64,000 bases of DNA from Ceratothoa steindachneri (lineage: Eukaryota > Arthropoda > Malacostraca > Isopoda > Cymothoidae): NCBI GenBank assembly GCA_963969495.1, contig OZ018329.1, forward strand, positions 70,582,959 to 70,646,958. The letters run 5' to 3'. How positions within the stretch are numbered: the first letter of the stretch is position 1; every line of letters begins with the position of its first letter. The position numbers were made by a program, and so were the translations under genes. Under the pieces are notes generated by a model, which had not been told where the DNA came from, searched no databases, and saw nothing but the letters and a program-made list of their open reading frames with translations. Positions 25,020 to 34,234 of this stretch are shown one piece after another.

Positions 25020-25865
25020 GTAACATGGACAGCTGAAACGGATACTACGAAGCCAAGATCAGGAGAAAGAGACACAACAGGCGTTCTAATTTTGTCCTCA
25101 TGCAGGAATTTATCCAGCAGCTACAGGAGAAGGTGATGGAAGACCAGAGCAAGAGAATCTGGGCTTTGTCGAGAGAGATGGGTGTTGTAGTTGACACCAT
25201 GCACCTGGCCCTGAATAAGGAGCTTCGCTACTACTCGTACAAGAGGCGCAATGGGCTATTTTTATCATCCATGTTCAAGAGGAACCGCTTGACGAAGTCA
25301 ACGAAGCTCCTAAACAAGCTGAAGCATCCTGTTGAGAAGGAGACGATCTGGTTCTTCTCATCCGAAAATAACTTCGCCCAGGACCAGTTACATAACAACC
25401 AGAACCACAGGTGGCTTGCCTACAATCCATGCGACGTTTCATGTATCATGAAGACCAAGTTCTCTCCAAATGTGATAGTCTTTGTTTGTGTCTCCAGTCA
25501 GAGTGCAGAGTGACGTCATGCTGACCCACATCTTTTAGAAGGGTCTTAAGTACAATTCAGAGAGCTATGTGGACCTGCTGTAGACTGTGATGAAACCTGG
25601 CTGGAGATAGTTACTGCTGGAAGGCCATACCTCAGGAAAGAGTAAAAAATGGTTGTTGGATAGTAATCCCATGGATTACTATCTGTGGTCGCGGTTGGAA
25701 AAGAGATCAACCATTGTGCTTGCAACCCCAAAGCCAATCTGGTGGTTAAGATCAATTAGGTGTTCGAAGATTTTCCAAGGGACACAGTGATGAATATATG
25801 TGACAAGATTCGGAGCCGTTTTGAGGCTACGATGAAAGCTGAGAGCGTCTATTTTGAGTAAATTG
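25020..25865 (+). pseudogene. maT-like mariner transposase remnant (plus)
   Basis: The open part (25,100-25,513) carries an N-terminal helix-turn-helix region (SKRIWALSREMGVVVDTMHL), a YYSYKRRNG segment, LLNKLKHP, and then the block around the first catalytic Asp. There WFFSSENNF replaces the family's WFFSDE.NF, so the Asp is a Ser. MKTKFSPNVIVF follows. After the stop at 25,511, further fragments are readable in shifted frames: a KGLKYNSESYVDLL segment, KPWLEIVTAGRPYL, and near the end DFPRDTVMNICDKIRSRFEA. The segment with the second and third catalytic Asp is missing. It is an inactive Tc1/mariner-superfamily element of the maT (DD37D-like) type. No TIRs were identified. Confidence 0.75.
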
Positions 25866-25869
25866 TTAT

Positions 25870-27797
25870 CTCCCAGCCAAAATCTAGTTGAGATTTTGGA
25901 TTTTTTAAACTATATTTATTTTTGGCTGTCAAATTTAGCACAAAAACCCAATATATTAACTTCATGGTTCAATAAATAACAAATAAGAAGTATATTGATA
26001 TTAAAATTGGCAGGTTTTGTAGAAACATGAAATATATACCCAAAACATTCCCTACAGCAAGTAATCTCGAAAAGCCTTATTGTAGCTTTCAGAATTCCTT
26101 TGGGCATGTTGAAAATATGTACCTTTAACTGGTTCTATCTACCTTAATTTATATCGAACCCAGTGTAATGACTACGATAGATTGTTGACTCTTCACTACT
26201 TATCATGTAATAAATATTTCAAGGAACAATTAAAAGTAGGATATTAATCATATTCAACAAGGAACTCAAAATTTCTAAAATTGCTATCGATTAAGTGGTA
26301 TTAAAATAGTTTAAGAGAACTTCAAGATTTTTACTATAGTTTATAAAATACTATTATCAATACACTATCATTAAAATGATTTCTCACTTCAATGACCACA
26401 TACAGTGACTACAAAAAAAGATATTCCGTTTTAACTAAGGTATCAGAATGGTTTCAGATTCAATTAGCACATTTATGTAGTTCATGTTCTCTGTATTTTT
26501 TTTATCTCTAACTACTTCGCATTGTTCATAGTGTAAAATTTTATTCCTCTTATCTTTATAATGCATAAATGTTGTTTAATTTATCTCTCAATGCTATGTT
26601 TTGAGTCATTTCTTGACTTTATTTTTAATAATGTAAAAGAGGATTGTGGTTCTTCTTCCTTGAGAAACCTCATCATAGTCTCTATTATCCTCATCACTAA
26701 CTCTATCATTTAAGAATGGGATTTTTTTGAGTATTTGAACAATAATTTCATCTTAGTTTGGTTATGACTTATGTTTTTTATCAAAGTTACGTTTAATAAT
26801 TCTTTTATAATATCAAAAAACAAAATGTTGAAGTTCAAAATAAATATAAGTATCGAAATTTTGTGAACTTTATAACCCAAAGAATTACAAATGGTGAAGT
26901 TCAGAAAATTATTTTTTATATATCTTCTTAACTCTATATTTTAGCAACTTGATATTTTGAAAGGGAAGAAATTTAGTTTAGAGTTCCATTTTAAAATTAT
27001 TATAATTGGCGAAGTTCAGAAAATTTATAAAAATTTAACCATGGCTGCCTTTTTTTAGATTTTAAATTTTAATCCTAGTAGCGACGGGAAAGCTACCCCC
27101 GTAGGGGGGGAGGTGGCGAAGCCATTGCCTGGTATCTTTAAATTCTAGATCCTTTCCTTAGTATAAATCAGCCGTCAGTAACTAACGGCTAAATTGATGC
27201 ATTTTTTTAATATTTTAATACAGAATCAGTTGGACTATAAATATTGTTTCCATTCTTATTCATATAAAGAACTAAAATAGCTATTATACCTGCAAGGATT
27301 TTTTATATGTTACTGACTTTAATTTTCTCAACGCAATTTTACAAAAAGATCAATTAGTTTCTTAATAAAAGACGCTTTAGTCCAATATTAAATAAAATTA
27401 TAGAACTACGAATCTCATTCATCTTTTCATCTTTTTTATCTTCACTTCTTAATCATTTTCAAAAAAATTATTCTACAAAAGTCCTTTTTTGAACTAATTA
27501 TAATAAAAACTAATAAACACTTAAAAGTCCATTCAAATTCAGTGTAATTTTAATTTCTGGGAATTATAAAATTCGTTACAAATAATATAAATTGTTGAAA
27601 AGATCAACACAAAATCATTTTTCGCTAAACCACAACCGTTCTTCAATGATGGTCATCTATGACCCAGAAACCAAATATAACTAAAAATTTTAATTTTAAA
27701 AGTTTTATTAAATTTTGGTGTTGTTTCTCTCTTTATCTCATTGTTTATCCCTTTAGCCTGAAGAAGGATTAGGTAATCCGAAACTTTGTTTGCAATA

Positions 27798-27800
<3 letters not shown>
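25870..27800. other. Unassigned AT-rich DNA
   Basis: No coding region or repeat was recognised. A small GC-rich palindrome (CTACCCCCGTAG followed by a G run) lies near 27,090-27,115. The extreme right (27,757-27,801) has a weak hammerhead-like segment before the (TA)n. Confidence 0.5.

Positions 27801-27801
<1 letters not shown>
27757..27801 (+). other. Weak hammerhead-like motif upstream of (TA)n
   Basis: CTGAAGA, one extra A, a GGATT/AATCC stem with AGGT loop, then GAAAC and TTTGT. This has the order of a hammerhead core and lies a few bases before a (TA)n tract, as in the 32.8-kb motif. Stem I pairing is poor, so I regard it as a decayed or coincidental relative. Confidence 0.35.

Positions 27802-27874
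<73 letters not shown>
27802..27874. repeat. (TA)n microsatellite
   Basis: Uninterrupted alternating TA tract of about 73 bp. It directly abuts the outer end of the inverted SINE pair. Confidence 0.98.
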
Positions 27875-27876
<2 letters not shown>

Positions 27877-27931
27877 GAAGGCAATCCATACTAAGAAGAC
27901 AGAAATAACGCCAGTGGAAAAAAAATTGAAA

Positions 27932-28005
27932 TTTCTTGCCGGGAATCGAAACCTGGCCGTCTGCTGATTACCAGTCAGATGGTCTACCGTTAAGCTACTA
28001 GGCAC
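27932..28005 (-). repeat. tRNA-like SINE head (Thr-like anticodon loop)
   Basis: On the minus strand there is an A-box-like TAGCTTAACGG and a B-box-like GGTTTCGATTCC. The anticodon arm CTGA-CTGGTAA-TCAG would present GGT (Thr). It continues into a SINE body shared with 28,213-28,333 and 33,954-34,045, so it is a retroposon head rather than a tRNA gene. Confidence 0.7.
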
Positions 28006-28212
28006 AATGATTCAACTTCACCCAAAGCGTTACCCTATCAAACCCAGTATCTTCCCAAGCTAGGAACCTCCAAGGGATTTTTATACCATATCTTCTTACC
28101 CGCTCACAATTTAAAGGCTTATTAAGATGTGGTATAAAAATCCCTGGAAGATTCCTAGCTTAGGGAGATACTGGGTTTGATAGGGTAACGCTTTGGGCGA
28201 AGTAGATTCACT

Positions 28213-28333
28213 GTGCCTGGTAGCTAAACGGTTGAGCATCTGACCGGCAATCAGCAGACCCGAGTTCGAGTCTCAGCCAGGAATTTCAAACTTTTTTCCC
28301 TGGCGTTATTTCTGTATTCTTGCCATCTAGGTC
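28213..28333 (+). repeat. tRNA-like SINE head and body, inverted partner
   Basis: A box TAGCTAAACGG at about 28,220-28,231, anticodon arm CTGA-CCGGCAA-TCAG, and B box GAGTTCGAGTC at about 28,262-28,272. The body runs AATTTCAAAC, a T run, then CCTGGCGTTATTTCTG. It is about as diverged as expected for an old duplicate of the minus-strand copy. Confidence 0.7.
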
Positions 28334-28388
28334 AAGGTGTGGATTATCTCATCAAATCGAGATTTGAACTCTTCGACTGGCGAACTGG

Positions 28389-29678
28389 TCACCACTTCTG
28401 GAGGTCGAGTTCCACGTTCCGCAAATTTTGTACGAGAATTGGCCACAAATGCTTGTATAGAATTGCGGTAATTCCAGTTTTGCAACCGTGGTTACGTGTA
28501 GCATTTGCATTCAACGTGAACAGCCTCCTGCCATCTACGTTTTCAACTCCTTGTATTATCTTAAAAGTTTCAAACAGCTGGCCTCTTAACCGATGCGTCT
28601 CCAGAGAGAACACCCCCAGTTCTCGTAGCCTATGTTGATAAATTTTATGTCTAAGGGAAGGTATCAATTTTGTGGTTCTGGCCTGTACTCTTTGTAACCG
28701 TTTAATGTCTCTCCTCAGGGTTGGGGACCAGAATTGTACGGCGTATTCAAGGTGTGACTAGACTAGAAAGTTGTACAAGGCGAGAACAATCTGCTTATTT
28801 CAGGGGCTAAAATGCCACTTTATGTACCCTGTTGATCTTTTACTCGTTGCATCTGTCCCGAGAGCCAGTTTTCTATCCATTCGGCTACCTTGCCGGTAAT
28901 GCCAAGGTCGCGGACGTTATTTATTAACCTGCCGTGGGGTACCTTATCGAAGGCTTTTTGAAAGTCCAAGTATAAGATATCCACAGCTCGACTATGGTCA
29001 TACTCACTCAAAATACCGTCGAAAAATTATAATAGATTAGTGAGACGTGAACGGTGCTTGCGAAATCTGTGCTGGGAATCAAAGATTAGGCTGTGCGACT
29101 CTAAGTGCTGTACTATACGGTCTGTGATTATTCCCACCTGCAATTTGCCTACCATAGATGTCATACTAATAGGCCGGTAATTACCCGGGCATTCGCGATC
29201 CTCCTTCTTATAGATGGGGGTTACGTCTGGTATTCCTTAGTCTTCCAGCACCTCTCCAGTTTTCAAAGATTTGTTGAAAATGGTGTTGAGGTGTGGAACG
29301 ACCTCTTCCCTAACTTCTCGGAGGACTCTAGGAAGAAAGCCATCCGGACCAGGAGACTTATACGGGTTAAGGTTTCCTAATCTGATTACTACTTCGTTTA
29401 TGTCTAAGACTATTTCGCATAGGTTTTTCCTCTCTTCGAGATGAACCCCCAGCCTCTGAGCTGGACCGTCAACTTCCTTCGTGAATACGAAGGCGAAGTG
29501 GCCGTTCAACAAGTTGGCGATGTCTGGTTCTGACTTACGTAACACGCCATTGTCATCTCTCAGTGGTCCTATGCTATGACGAATCGGTTTGCGGCTATTG
29601 ACATGCACGAAGAATTCTTTCGTAGTCTCTTTACAGAGGAAGACCACACGAACTTCCTCGCTGCGCTTAGCTACGCGC

Positions 29679-29681
<3 letters not shown>
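28389..29681 (-). pseudogene. CR1-like LINE reverse transcriptase remnant
   Basis: Reading the minus strand down from 29,681: a SIGPLRDDNGVL connector, NPYKSPGPDGFLPRVL (RT finger motif), IFNKSLKTGEVLED, then in frame after one stop a PGNYRPISM segment and a SQHRFRKHRS segment. ILYLDFQKAFDKVPHGRL (palm motif A with catalytic Asp) follows, near 28,950. Two in-frame stops interrupt this run. After about 28,820 a deletion removes the YADD motif, and the text resumes with HLEYAVQFWSP, RLQRVQARTTK and the C-terminal PSLRHKIYQHRLRELG...RRLRG-type region at 28,389-28,667. This architecture is CR1/Rex1-like and distinct from the Jockey-like elements at 46-58 kb. The 5' side is cut by the (GA)n tract. 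Confidence 0.85.

Positions 29682-29731
<50 letters not shown>
29682..29731. repeat. (GA)n microsatellite
   Basis: Uninterrupted (GA)n of about 50 bp at the junction between the CR1-like RT remnant and the maT transposase remnant, both on the minus strand. Confidence 0.97.
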
Positions 29732-29733
<2 letters not shown>

Positions 29734-29749
29734 GAGCGATGGGCATTTT

Positions 29750-30250
29750 GTTGCCTAACTTCTACTAAGTCCTCTAGACAGCGTGAGAACATGCTGCAAG
29801 CATTCTCTACGGTCCCTTTGTTCAACTGGGTAGAAACTGTCGTAATCCTAGACCTAAGCTGCACCTGAGTGATGCACTTGAACTTGTTGGTCTCTCTCAC
29901 AACCTCGCCTTAAACATAATAGTTCAGGAGGTTGCAGTCTGACGAGTTTGGAGGACACATGTTCGGAATAATGTGATCAAAGAAATTGCCTGAGAGCCGG
30001 GAATGAATCATCCTGCTTGTGTGGCATGGATCAGAGCCTGCTGCCACACTTACAGCCTTCCAGGGGCAACCTCCTGAATTCACGGCAACAACAACCCCTA
30101 CATTCCCTTGTGGAAGCCTTTCTTAATAAGTCTAAGGCCTTCCGTAAAGAGAGATGACAGGACGTGCCCCCATGGCTTCCGAGCTGCCGTACCCTCGTAA
30201 TTACAGCCTGACTCATCCAACTCTTTCCTGATCCTCATCTGCTCCCTGCG
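29750..30250 (-). pseudogene. maT-like mariner transposase C-terminal remnant
   Basis: On the minus strand, frames join to give VWQQ (the following DSAPCH-type catalytic motif is destroyed), then FDHIIPNMCPPNSSDCNLLNYYV, close to the PNxWPPNSPDxNP-DY block around the third catalytic Asp (CDWx region). ETNKFKCITQVQLRSRI and a C-terminal MFSRCLEDLVEV follow. Several frameshifts are present. It is the same broad family as the remnants at 25.0-25.9 kb and 60.1-60.4 kb, and retains the complementary C-terminal half. Confidence 0.7.
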
Positions 30251-30614
30251 TGAATACTAAGCAAGCAGCATAGGTTGCATTTTGCAAAGTTTAGAAAATT
30301 GAATTCAACCACGGTATTGTTTCCTTCATAGACGATGAACAACTAAATCTATTATAATAGGAAGAATAGAGAACCGACGCCAGACAACACGCATGCGAGG
30401 AATTCAGAGTTGCCATCGGCGACACTTACCCACCACACCCTGTATATATGTTCAATAACACATAAGAGCGCGCCTAGCTAGTGATAGAAAATCATCCTCC
30501 AGTGGGATTCAAACCAGCAATCTTACGTATGCGAGCGCTGGAGTTTCGTCTAGCATTCCGTTATAATCCACCAACCATTAGTCTGGTCATATTTAATTTA
30601 TAATACAAAATTCC

Positions 30615-31550
30615 GGATCAAGTAAAGATAGTCCCTCCTAAGACAAAAAGGAGGGATTAACTTTACTTGGTTAATTTGGGTAGGGATGACCTTTACTTGG
30701 TAAAATGGGAGGTATACGAAGTTATGACTTCGTCATTTTAAAGTTACTGAAATAACGCCGAGTGGATACGGCGTTGTCCTCCCAACGTTGCGGTACCGGG
30801 TTCGATTCCAAATCCCGGCATGAGGGGACATAAACGTCAGCGGACGTAGAGATCTGGCTACCGATTGGTGGACGCGCTGTGCTCACCCATTTTTCGGGTG
30901 GGTAGATCTTACACCTCTCACCTCACACATAGCTAATCACAACACCGCTTTCTTTCATAGACTGACTTTACAGCACAACACACACACAAACACACTCTGT
31001 GTTCCAAGGAATCTTGCCGATGAGTATCTATATCCACGTACCTCTGACGCGGAGCAGGTCCTTCTGCCCCGGGGCAAAGAAGGTTCCACCTGAACGCTGC
31101 TTAGTGTCAAAAACATAATACTTCCTGGCACCTCTTCCCAAAAGAGGACCGGCTCCTGGGGCCCTCGGGCCGACCATTGATTAACTAACTAACTAACTAA
31201 GCATAAACTAAGAATTAAACGCATGCGAAGATGTAAGAGGGAAATGCTAAAGTCTTACCTACATGAATTTGTGTGGCTTGAAAGACATAAATAAAATGTT
31301 TTAATGATTTTTGCGATACGATTGCCAGATAATACCGTTTTAATTAAGTTATTAAAATTTAATTTCTAGAGTTGTACAAAGTTTACAATTTTTTATTATT
31401 TTAAAACAAACTTTCTAACAAATATGTTACTAAATAAATTTTTCAACAGTTATTTTTTTTTAGCCTTGGAAGGGATTAACTTTACAAGTGTAACTTTGGG
31501 AGGGATGATCTTTACTTGGTAAAATGCGAGGCACTATCTTTATTTGATCC
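30615..31550. mobile_element. TIR-bearing non-autonomous element, split by a SINE
   Basis: The left end GGATCAAGTAAAGATAGT followed by CCCTCC is matched, inverted, by the right end (GCACTATCTTTATTTGATCC, ending 31,550). Each end also carries direct subterminal copies of GGGATTAACTTTAC and GGGATGA(C/T)CTTTACTTGG then TAAAATG. No transposase frame is visible. The central part is largely the SINE at 30,745-31,200, so the original element would be roughly 480 bp, a MITE-like unit. I could not identify a target duplication. Confidence 0.75.
30745..31200 (+). mobile_element. tRNA-derived SINE with (AACT)n tail
   Basis: The head has an A-box-like GAGTGGATACGG at about 30,760 and a B box GGGTTCGATTCC at about 30,798-30,809, with flanking CCGGG/CCCGG pairing. 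About 350 bp of GC-richer body follows, containing TCACCCATTTTTCGGGTGGG and CCTTCTGCCCCGGGGCAAAG. It ends in TTAACTAACTAACTAACTAA (31,181-31,200). Composition contrasts sharply with the AT-rich flanks. It is inserted in the middle of the TIR-bearing element. Confidence 0.8.
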
Positions 31551-32174
31551 AAAACCCCAAAGATGCAAGTACTAGTAAAAATATGTATAAATATAAGCTT
31601 AAAAAATCAGGTTCTTTATATATGCTCTGCCTAATTTACTTTTATAGCTTTCCTTTGAATGACGTTAAACTAGACCTATTTACAGCATCCCCAAGCAATA
31701 CCTTCCAAGAATTCACAACTCTATTACTGAACAAATATTTCTTCAAATCCAGCCAGGGCCGATTTAAGGAGCTGCGGGGCCCGTAGCACAAGGCCTCAAC
31801 TGAAAAAAGACGGGTTTATTTTGTACCCTTTATATTTCTTTTTAAAGAACAACACCGTGTACTATTATAACATAATGCCAGGCTTATTATACTATGCAGT
31901 ATGCTCTAGTGAATTTTCTATATTTTTCTTATATATAGTAATATCATATACCTATAATAATAATATAAAAAAATCAGGAAAATGAATAATTATTTTGTCT
32001 CTGCCTTCTGTACCTTTTTAAAAATAAACATATTTTAAATGCCTTCAAGCGAATTAGTAAATATCATTTCAGAAGAAAAATTAGTAAATATCATTTTTCA
32101 GAAGAAAAATTATCCTGTTTTTCTATTTCTTTCAGTTTACTGGTTTCATTTCATCATTCTTTCGCGCTCATGAA

Positions 32175-32176
<2 letters not shown>
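31551..32176. other. Unassigned AT-rich DNA
   Basis: I see only weak short frames. A short direct duplication (AGAAGAAAAATTA segment at about 32,070-32,110) is present. Confidence 0.4.

Positions 32177-32230
<54 letters not shown>
32177..32230. repeat. (TA)n microsatellite
   Basis: Uninterrupted alternating TA tract of about 54 bp. Confidence 0.98.
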
Positions 32231-32232
<2 letters not shown>

Positions 32233-32768
32233 ATAACCCTATATTTTAAGAACGAGATTTATTGAAGGTGTTTGAATAATTTTTTTTCTTTTAGTTCAGT
32301 TGTCACATAAGAAAAGAAAAAATAATAATAAAAAATAAAGAAAAAAAAGAAGAAGAAGAAGGAGAAGAAAAGGGTGTTCAGGGTGTTAAAATAAAATCTA
32401 TAAAACTTGAAGACTTTTCTATAGTCTCTACAGCTAATACCCTCTCTGATTTACGAATCCTTGAATCCATATATATTTTAGATAGTAAACCCACACTTAA
32501 CAACCAAACTTCGTCTTTCCCATTACATATTGCACGTTAGATGGTTCCCTTACTTTACCACTTTCATGTTAATTTAAATTAATGCTTCCCTTACTTTGCC
32601 ACTTTCATGTTAATTTGTATAATGTTGCCATTACCAATGCAATTCCATCAATTATAGTTGTAGTATCATGATTTATACAAAAAAGTGACATGTCAGACAC
32701 TTTCCTTTATGTTACCTATCCCATGTCAATTAGAATTATTTTGTATTACTTTGTATTTATATTAAGTA

Positions 32769-32821
32769 TAATTTCAGTACCCTGATGATGAGGCTGGCCC
32801 TCGAAACGTTGGTTGAAATTA
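32769..32821 (+). ncRNA. Hammerhead ribozyme motif (type I, Penelope-like)
   Basis: Core CTGATGA at 32,782-32,788; stem II GAGG/CCTC (32,790-32,793 with 32,799-32,802); GAA at 32,803-32,805; minimal stem III AC/GT (32,806-32,809); predicted cleavage after T32,810. Stem I pairs ACC (32,779-32,781) with GGT (32,811-32,813) and TAATTTCA (32,769-32,776) with TGAAATTA (32,814-32,821), leaving a GT bulge. An extra T (32,789) lies between CTGATGA and stem II, a deviation from the canonical core that could weaken activity. The zero-loop ACGU stem III would favour dimeric action, as described for Penelope-associated hammerheads. Activity is inferred, not shown. Confidence 0.75.
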
Positions 32822-32866
32822 AATGAAGAGAGAAAATCCATTTCTTTTCTGCTGCCCGGCTTCTCT

Positions 32867-32891
32867 TATATATATATATATATATATATAT
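32867..32891. repeat. (TA)n microsatellite (tail of hammerhead unit)
   Basis: About 25 bp of alternating TA directly following the hammerhead-bearing unit. Confidence 0.95.
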
Positions 32892-32927
32892 TGAAACTCC
32901 GGACTATAAAGAACGAATCACTTGAAT

Positions 32928-32930
<3 letters not shown>

Positions 32931-32965
<35 letters not shown>
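32931..32965. repeat. (TA)n microsatellite (left base of foldback)
   Basis: About 35 bp of alternating TA abutting the left arm of the foldback at 32,966. Confidence 0.97.
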
Positions 32966-32969
<4 letters not shown>

Positions 32970-33380
32970 AAAATTAATGCAATATCGCAAGAAAAGATGA
33001 GGAATTAAACCACATTCTCCAAAGACAATTTAATTCAGAACAGTTTCGGTGTATCTCACACCCTTTTTCAACTGACACTGGATAGAAAATATAAGATAAA
33101 GGCATATAAGCATAACACAAGATCCCCTCTTTTTCCCCCAATCCCCTACTTGTGGCTAATCTGAGGGGGGGGGGGTAGGCCTAAACATATTGAAGGGCTG
33201 GCATTTTACTATTTTGTTTATTTGCGATCTTGTGTTATGCTTATATGCCTTTATCTTATATTTTCTGCCCAGTGTCAGTTGAAAAAGGGTGTGAGATACA
33301 CCGAAACTGTTCTGAATTAAATTGTCTTTGGAGAATGTGGTTTAATTCCTCATCTTTTCTTGCGATATTGCATTAATTTT

Positions 33381-33386
<6 letters not shown>
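32966..33386. mobile_element. Long foldback element, arms about 160 bp
   Basis: Left arm 32,966-33,124 and right arm 33,226-33,386 are near-perfect inverted copies; the few differences include GGATAG/CTGCCC. The 100-bp loop contains CCCC and G9 runs. (TA)n tracts border both outer ends. The right arm includes GGTGT-GAGAT-ACACC followed by GAAACTGTTC, a faint hammerhead-like order preceded by TTGAAAA instead of CUGANGA. No coding capacity. Transcribed RNA would form a hairpin of about 160 bp. Confidence 0.92.

Positions 33387-33450
<64 letters not shown>
33385..33450. repeat. (TA)n microsatellite between two foldbacks
   Basis: About 66 bp of alternating TA, shared boundary of the foldbacks at 32,966-33,386 and 33,451-33,745. 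Confidence 0.98.
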
Positions 33451-33453
<3 letters not shown>

Positions 33454-33745
33454 AAAGGAAATGAAAATTAGTAACACAACCCGGCAAAACACTTAGGAGA
33501 ATATCACGTGAACCAATAAAAGCTTAAGAAGGAAAATGGGAGATATAGAGAACGGAAAGATAGGGCAAACTATTTTAACCGTTATATGAAAATAAATAAA
33601 AAAGTTGGATTTGAACCTGTGTCATTAAGCGCTCATCCTTCCTTTCTTTACATCTCCCATTTTCCTTCTTAAGCTTTTATTGGTTCACGTGATATTCTCT
33701 TAAGTGTTTTCCCGGGTTGTGTTACCAATTTTCATTTCCTTGGGC
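33451..33745. mobile_element. Foldback element with tRNA-like loop
   Basis: Left arm 33,451-33,545 and right arm about 33,650-33,745 are inverted copies sharing CACGTGAACCAATAAAAGC, AAGAAGGAAAATGGGAGAT and CAAAGGAAATGAAAATT. The loop (about 33,552-33,649) contains GGATTTGAACC at 33,607-33,617; on the minus strand this is a canonical Pol III B box (GGTTCAAATCC) preceded by TTAATGACACA. This suggests a tRNA-derived retroposon captured between the arms. (TA)n lies immediately left and about 40 bases to the right. Confidence 0.88.
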
Positions 33746-33781
33746 CTTTAAATACATCTATAAAATCACGTTTCATGTGAT

Positions 33782-33787
<6 letters not shown>

Positions 33788-33832
<45 letters not shown>
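33788..33832. repeat. (TA)n microsatellite
   Basis: About 45 bp of alternating TA, directly left of the next foldback. Confidence 0.97.
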
Positions 33833-33834
<2 letters not shown>

Positions 33835-34098
33835 AGAGAGAAAGAGAAATTTGACGCGAATGAACAATGAGACAAGAAACAGGAGGTTTTTTTAGAGGTA
33901 AGAGAAAGGGACGTTAGAAGAACACTAGAATCAAACAGAGCAGAGGGCTGCACAATGAAGGCAATCCTTTACTGAGAAGAAAAAATAACGCTAGAGGAAA
34001 AAAGTTTGAAATTTCTGGCCAGAAAATTCAAACCTTACGTCTAAAAAACTTTTGTTTCTTGTCTCATTGCTCATTCGCGTCAAATTTCTTTTTCTCCT
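33833..34098. mobile_element. Foldback element with SINE fragment in the loop
   Basis: Left arm 33,833-33,886 (AATTTGACGCGAATGA.CAATG then AGACAAGAAAC) is inverted at about 34,050-34,098. The loop contains a degenerate copy (33,954-34,045) of the SINE body seen at 27,880-27,955: GAAGGCAATCC, TAACGC.AG.GGAAAAAA and TGAAATTTCT. A (TA)n tract borders the left end. Confidence 0.85.
33954..34045 (-). repeat. SINE 3' fragment (third copy of the inverted-pair SINE)
   Basis: Read on the minus strand it matches the 3' body of the SINE at 27,880-28,005, ending GGATTGCCTTCATTG. The tRNA-like head is lost. Here there is no (TA)n directly after the 3' end. Confidence 0.7.
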
Positions 34099-34234
34099 GT
34101 ACTATATTGTTATATAGTCTGCAATACAAGGTTTCTGCATCTTTCTTTCTGTCTTGAAAATTGTTTTGAAACGCAGAAAATAAATATAGCGAAAGCCATA
34201 TTTCCTGATGAAAAACAACATCTGCCTAAACTCC

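Larger units (their letters stand above)
27876..28335. mobile_element. Foldback made of two inverted tRNA-derived SINEs
   Basis: The left arm (about 27,880-28,095) and right arm (about 28,123-28,333) are imperfect inverted copies separated by only about 27 bases. Shared segments include AAATAACGCCAG/CTGGCGTTATTT, CAAAGCGTTACCCTATCAAA and its inverse, and GATTTTTATACCA and its inverse. Each arm holds a tRNA-like head, described separately. The left SINE, read on the minus strand, ends GGATTGCCTTCAT followed by the (TA)n tract, which looks like its 3' tail. The transcript would fold into a hairpin of about 200 bp. Confidence 0.85.
32640..32891 (+). mobile_element. Retroposon 3' end (Penelope-type pseudo-LTR candidate) with (TA)n tail
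   Basis: Shares about 200 bp with 22,890-23,090 and ends in the same way: hammerhead motif, 46-50 bases of spacer with TTTCTTTTCTGCTGCCCGGC, then TTCTCTTA and (TA)n. Hammerhead ribozymes with a two-base palindromic stem III are established components of Penelope-like element terminal repeats. The window contains several Penelope coding fragments (34.2, 45.1 and 60.5 kb), which supports the assignment. No coding region is attached to this copy. Confidence 0.6.

Noticed and set aside
28213..28282. Possible functional tRNA gene
   Set aside because: The acceptor stem is not convincing, the sequence is part of an inverted SINE pair, and the head continues into a shared SINE body.
30752..30825. 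Possible functional tRNA gene at the SINE head
   Set aside because: A and B boxes are present but a seven-base anticodon loop with sound stems cannot be drawn, and it leads into a SINE body with an (AACT)n tail.
33284..33330. Possible hammerhead ribozyme in the foldback arm
   Set aside because: GGTGT/ACACC and GAAAC are suggestive, but the core is TTGAAAA and stem I pairs over only about four bases.
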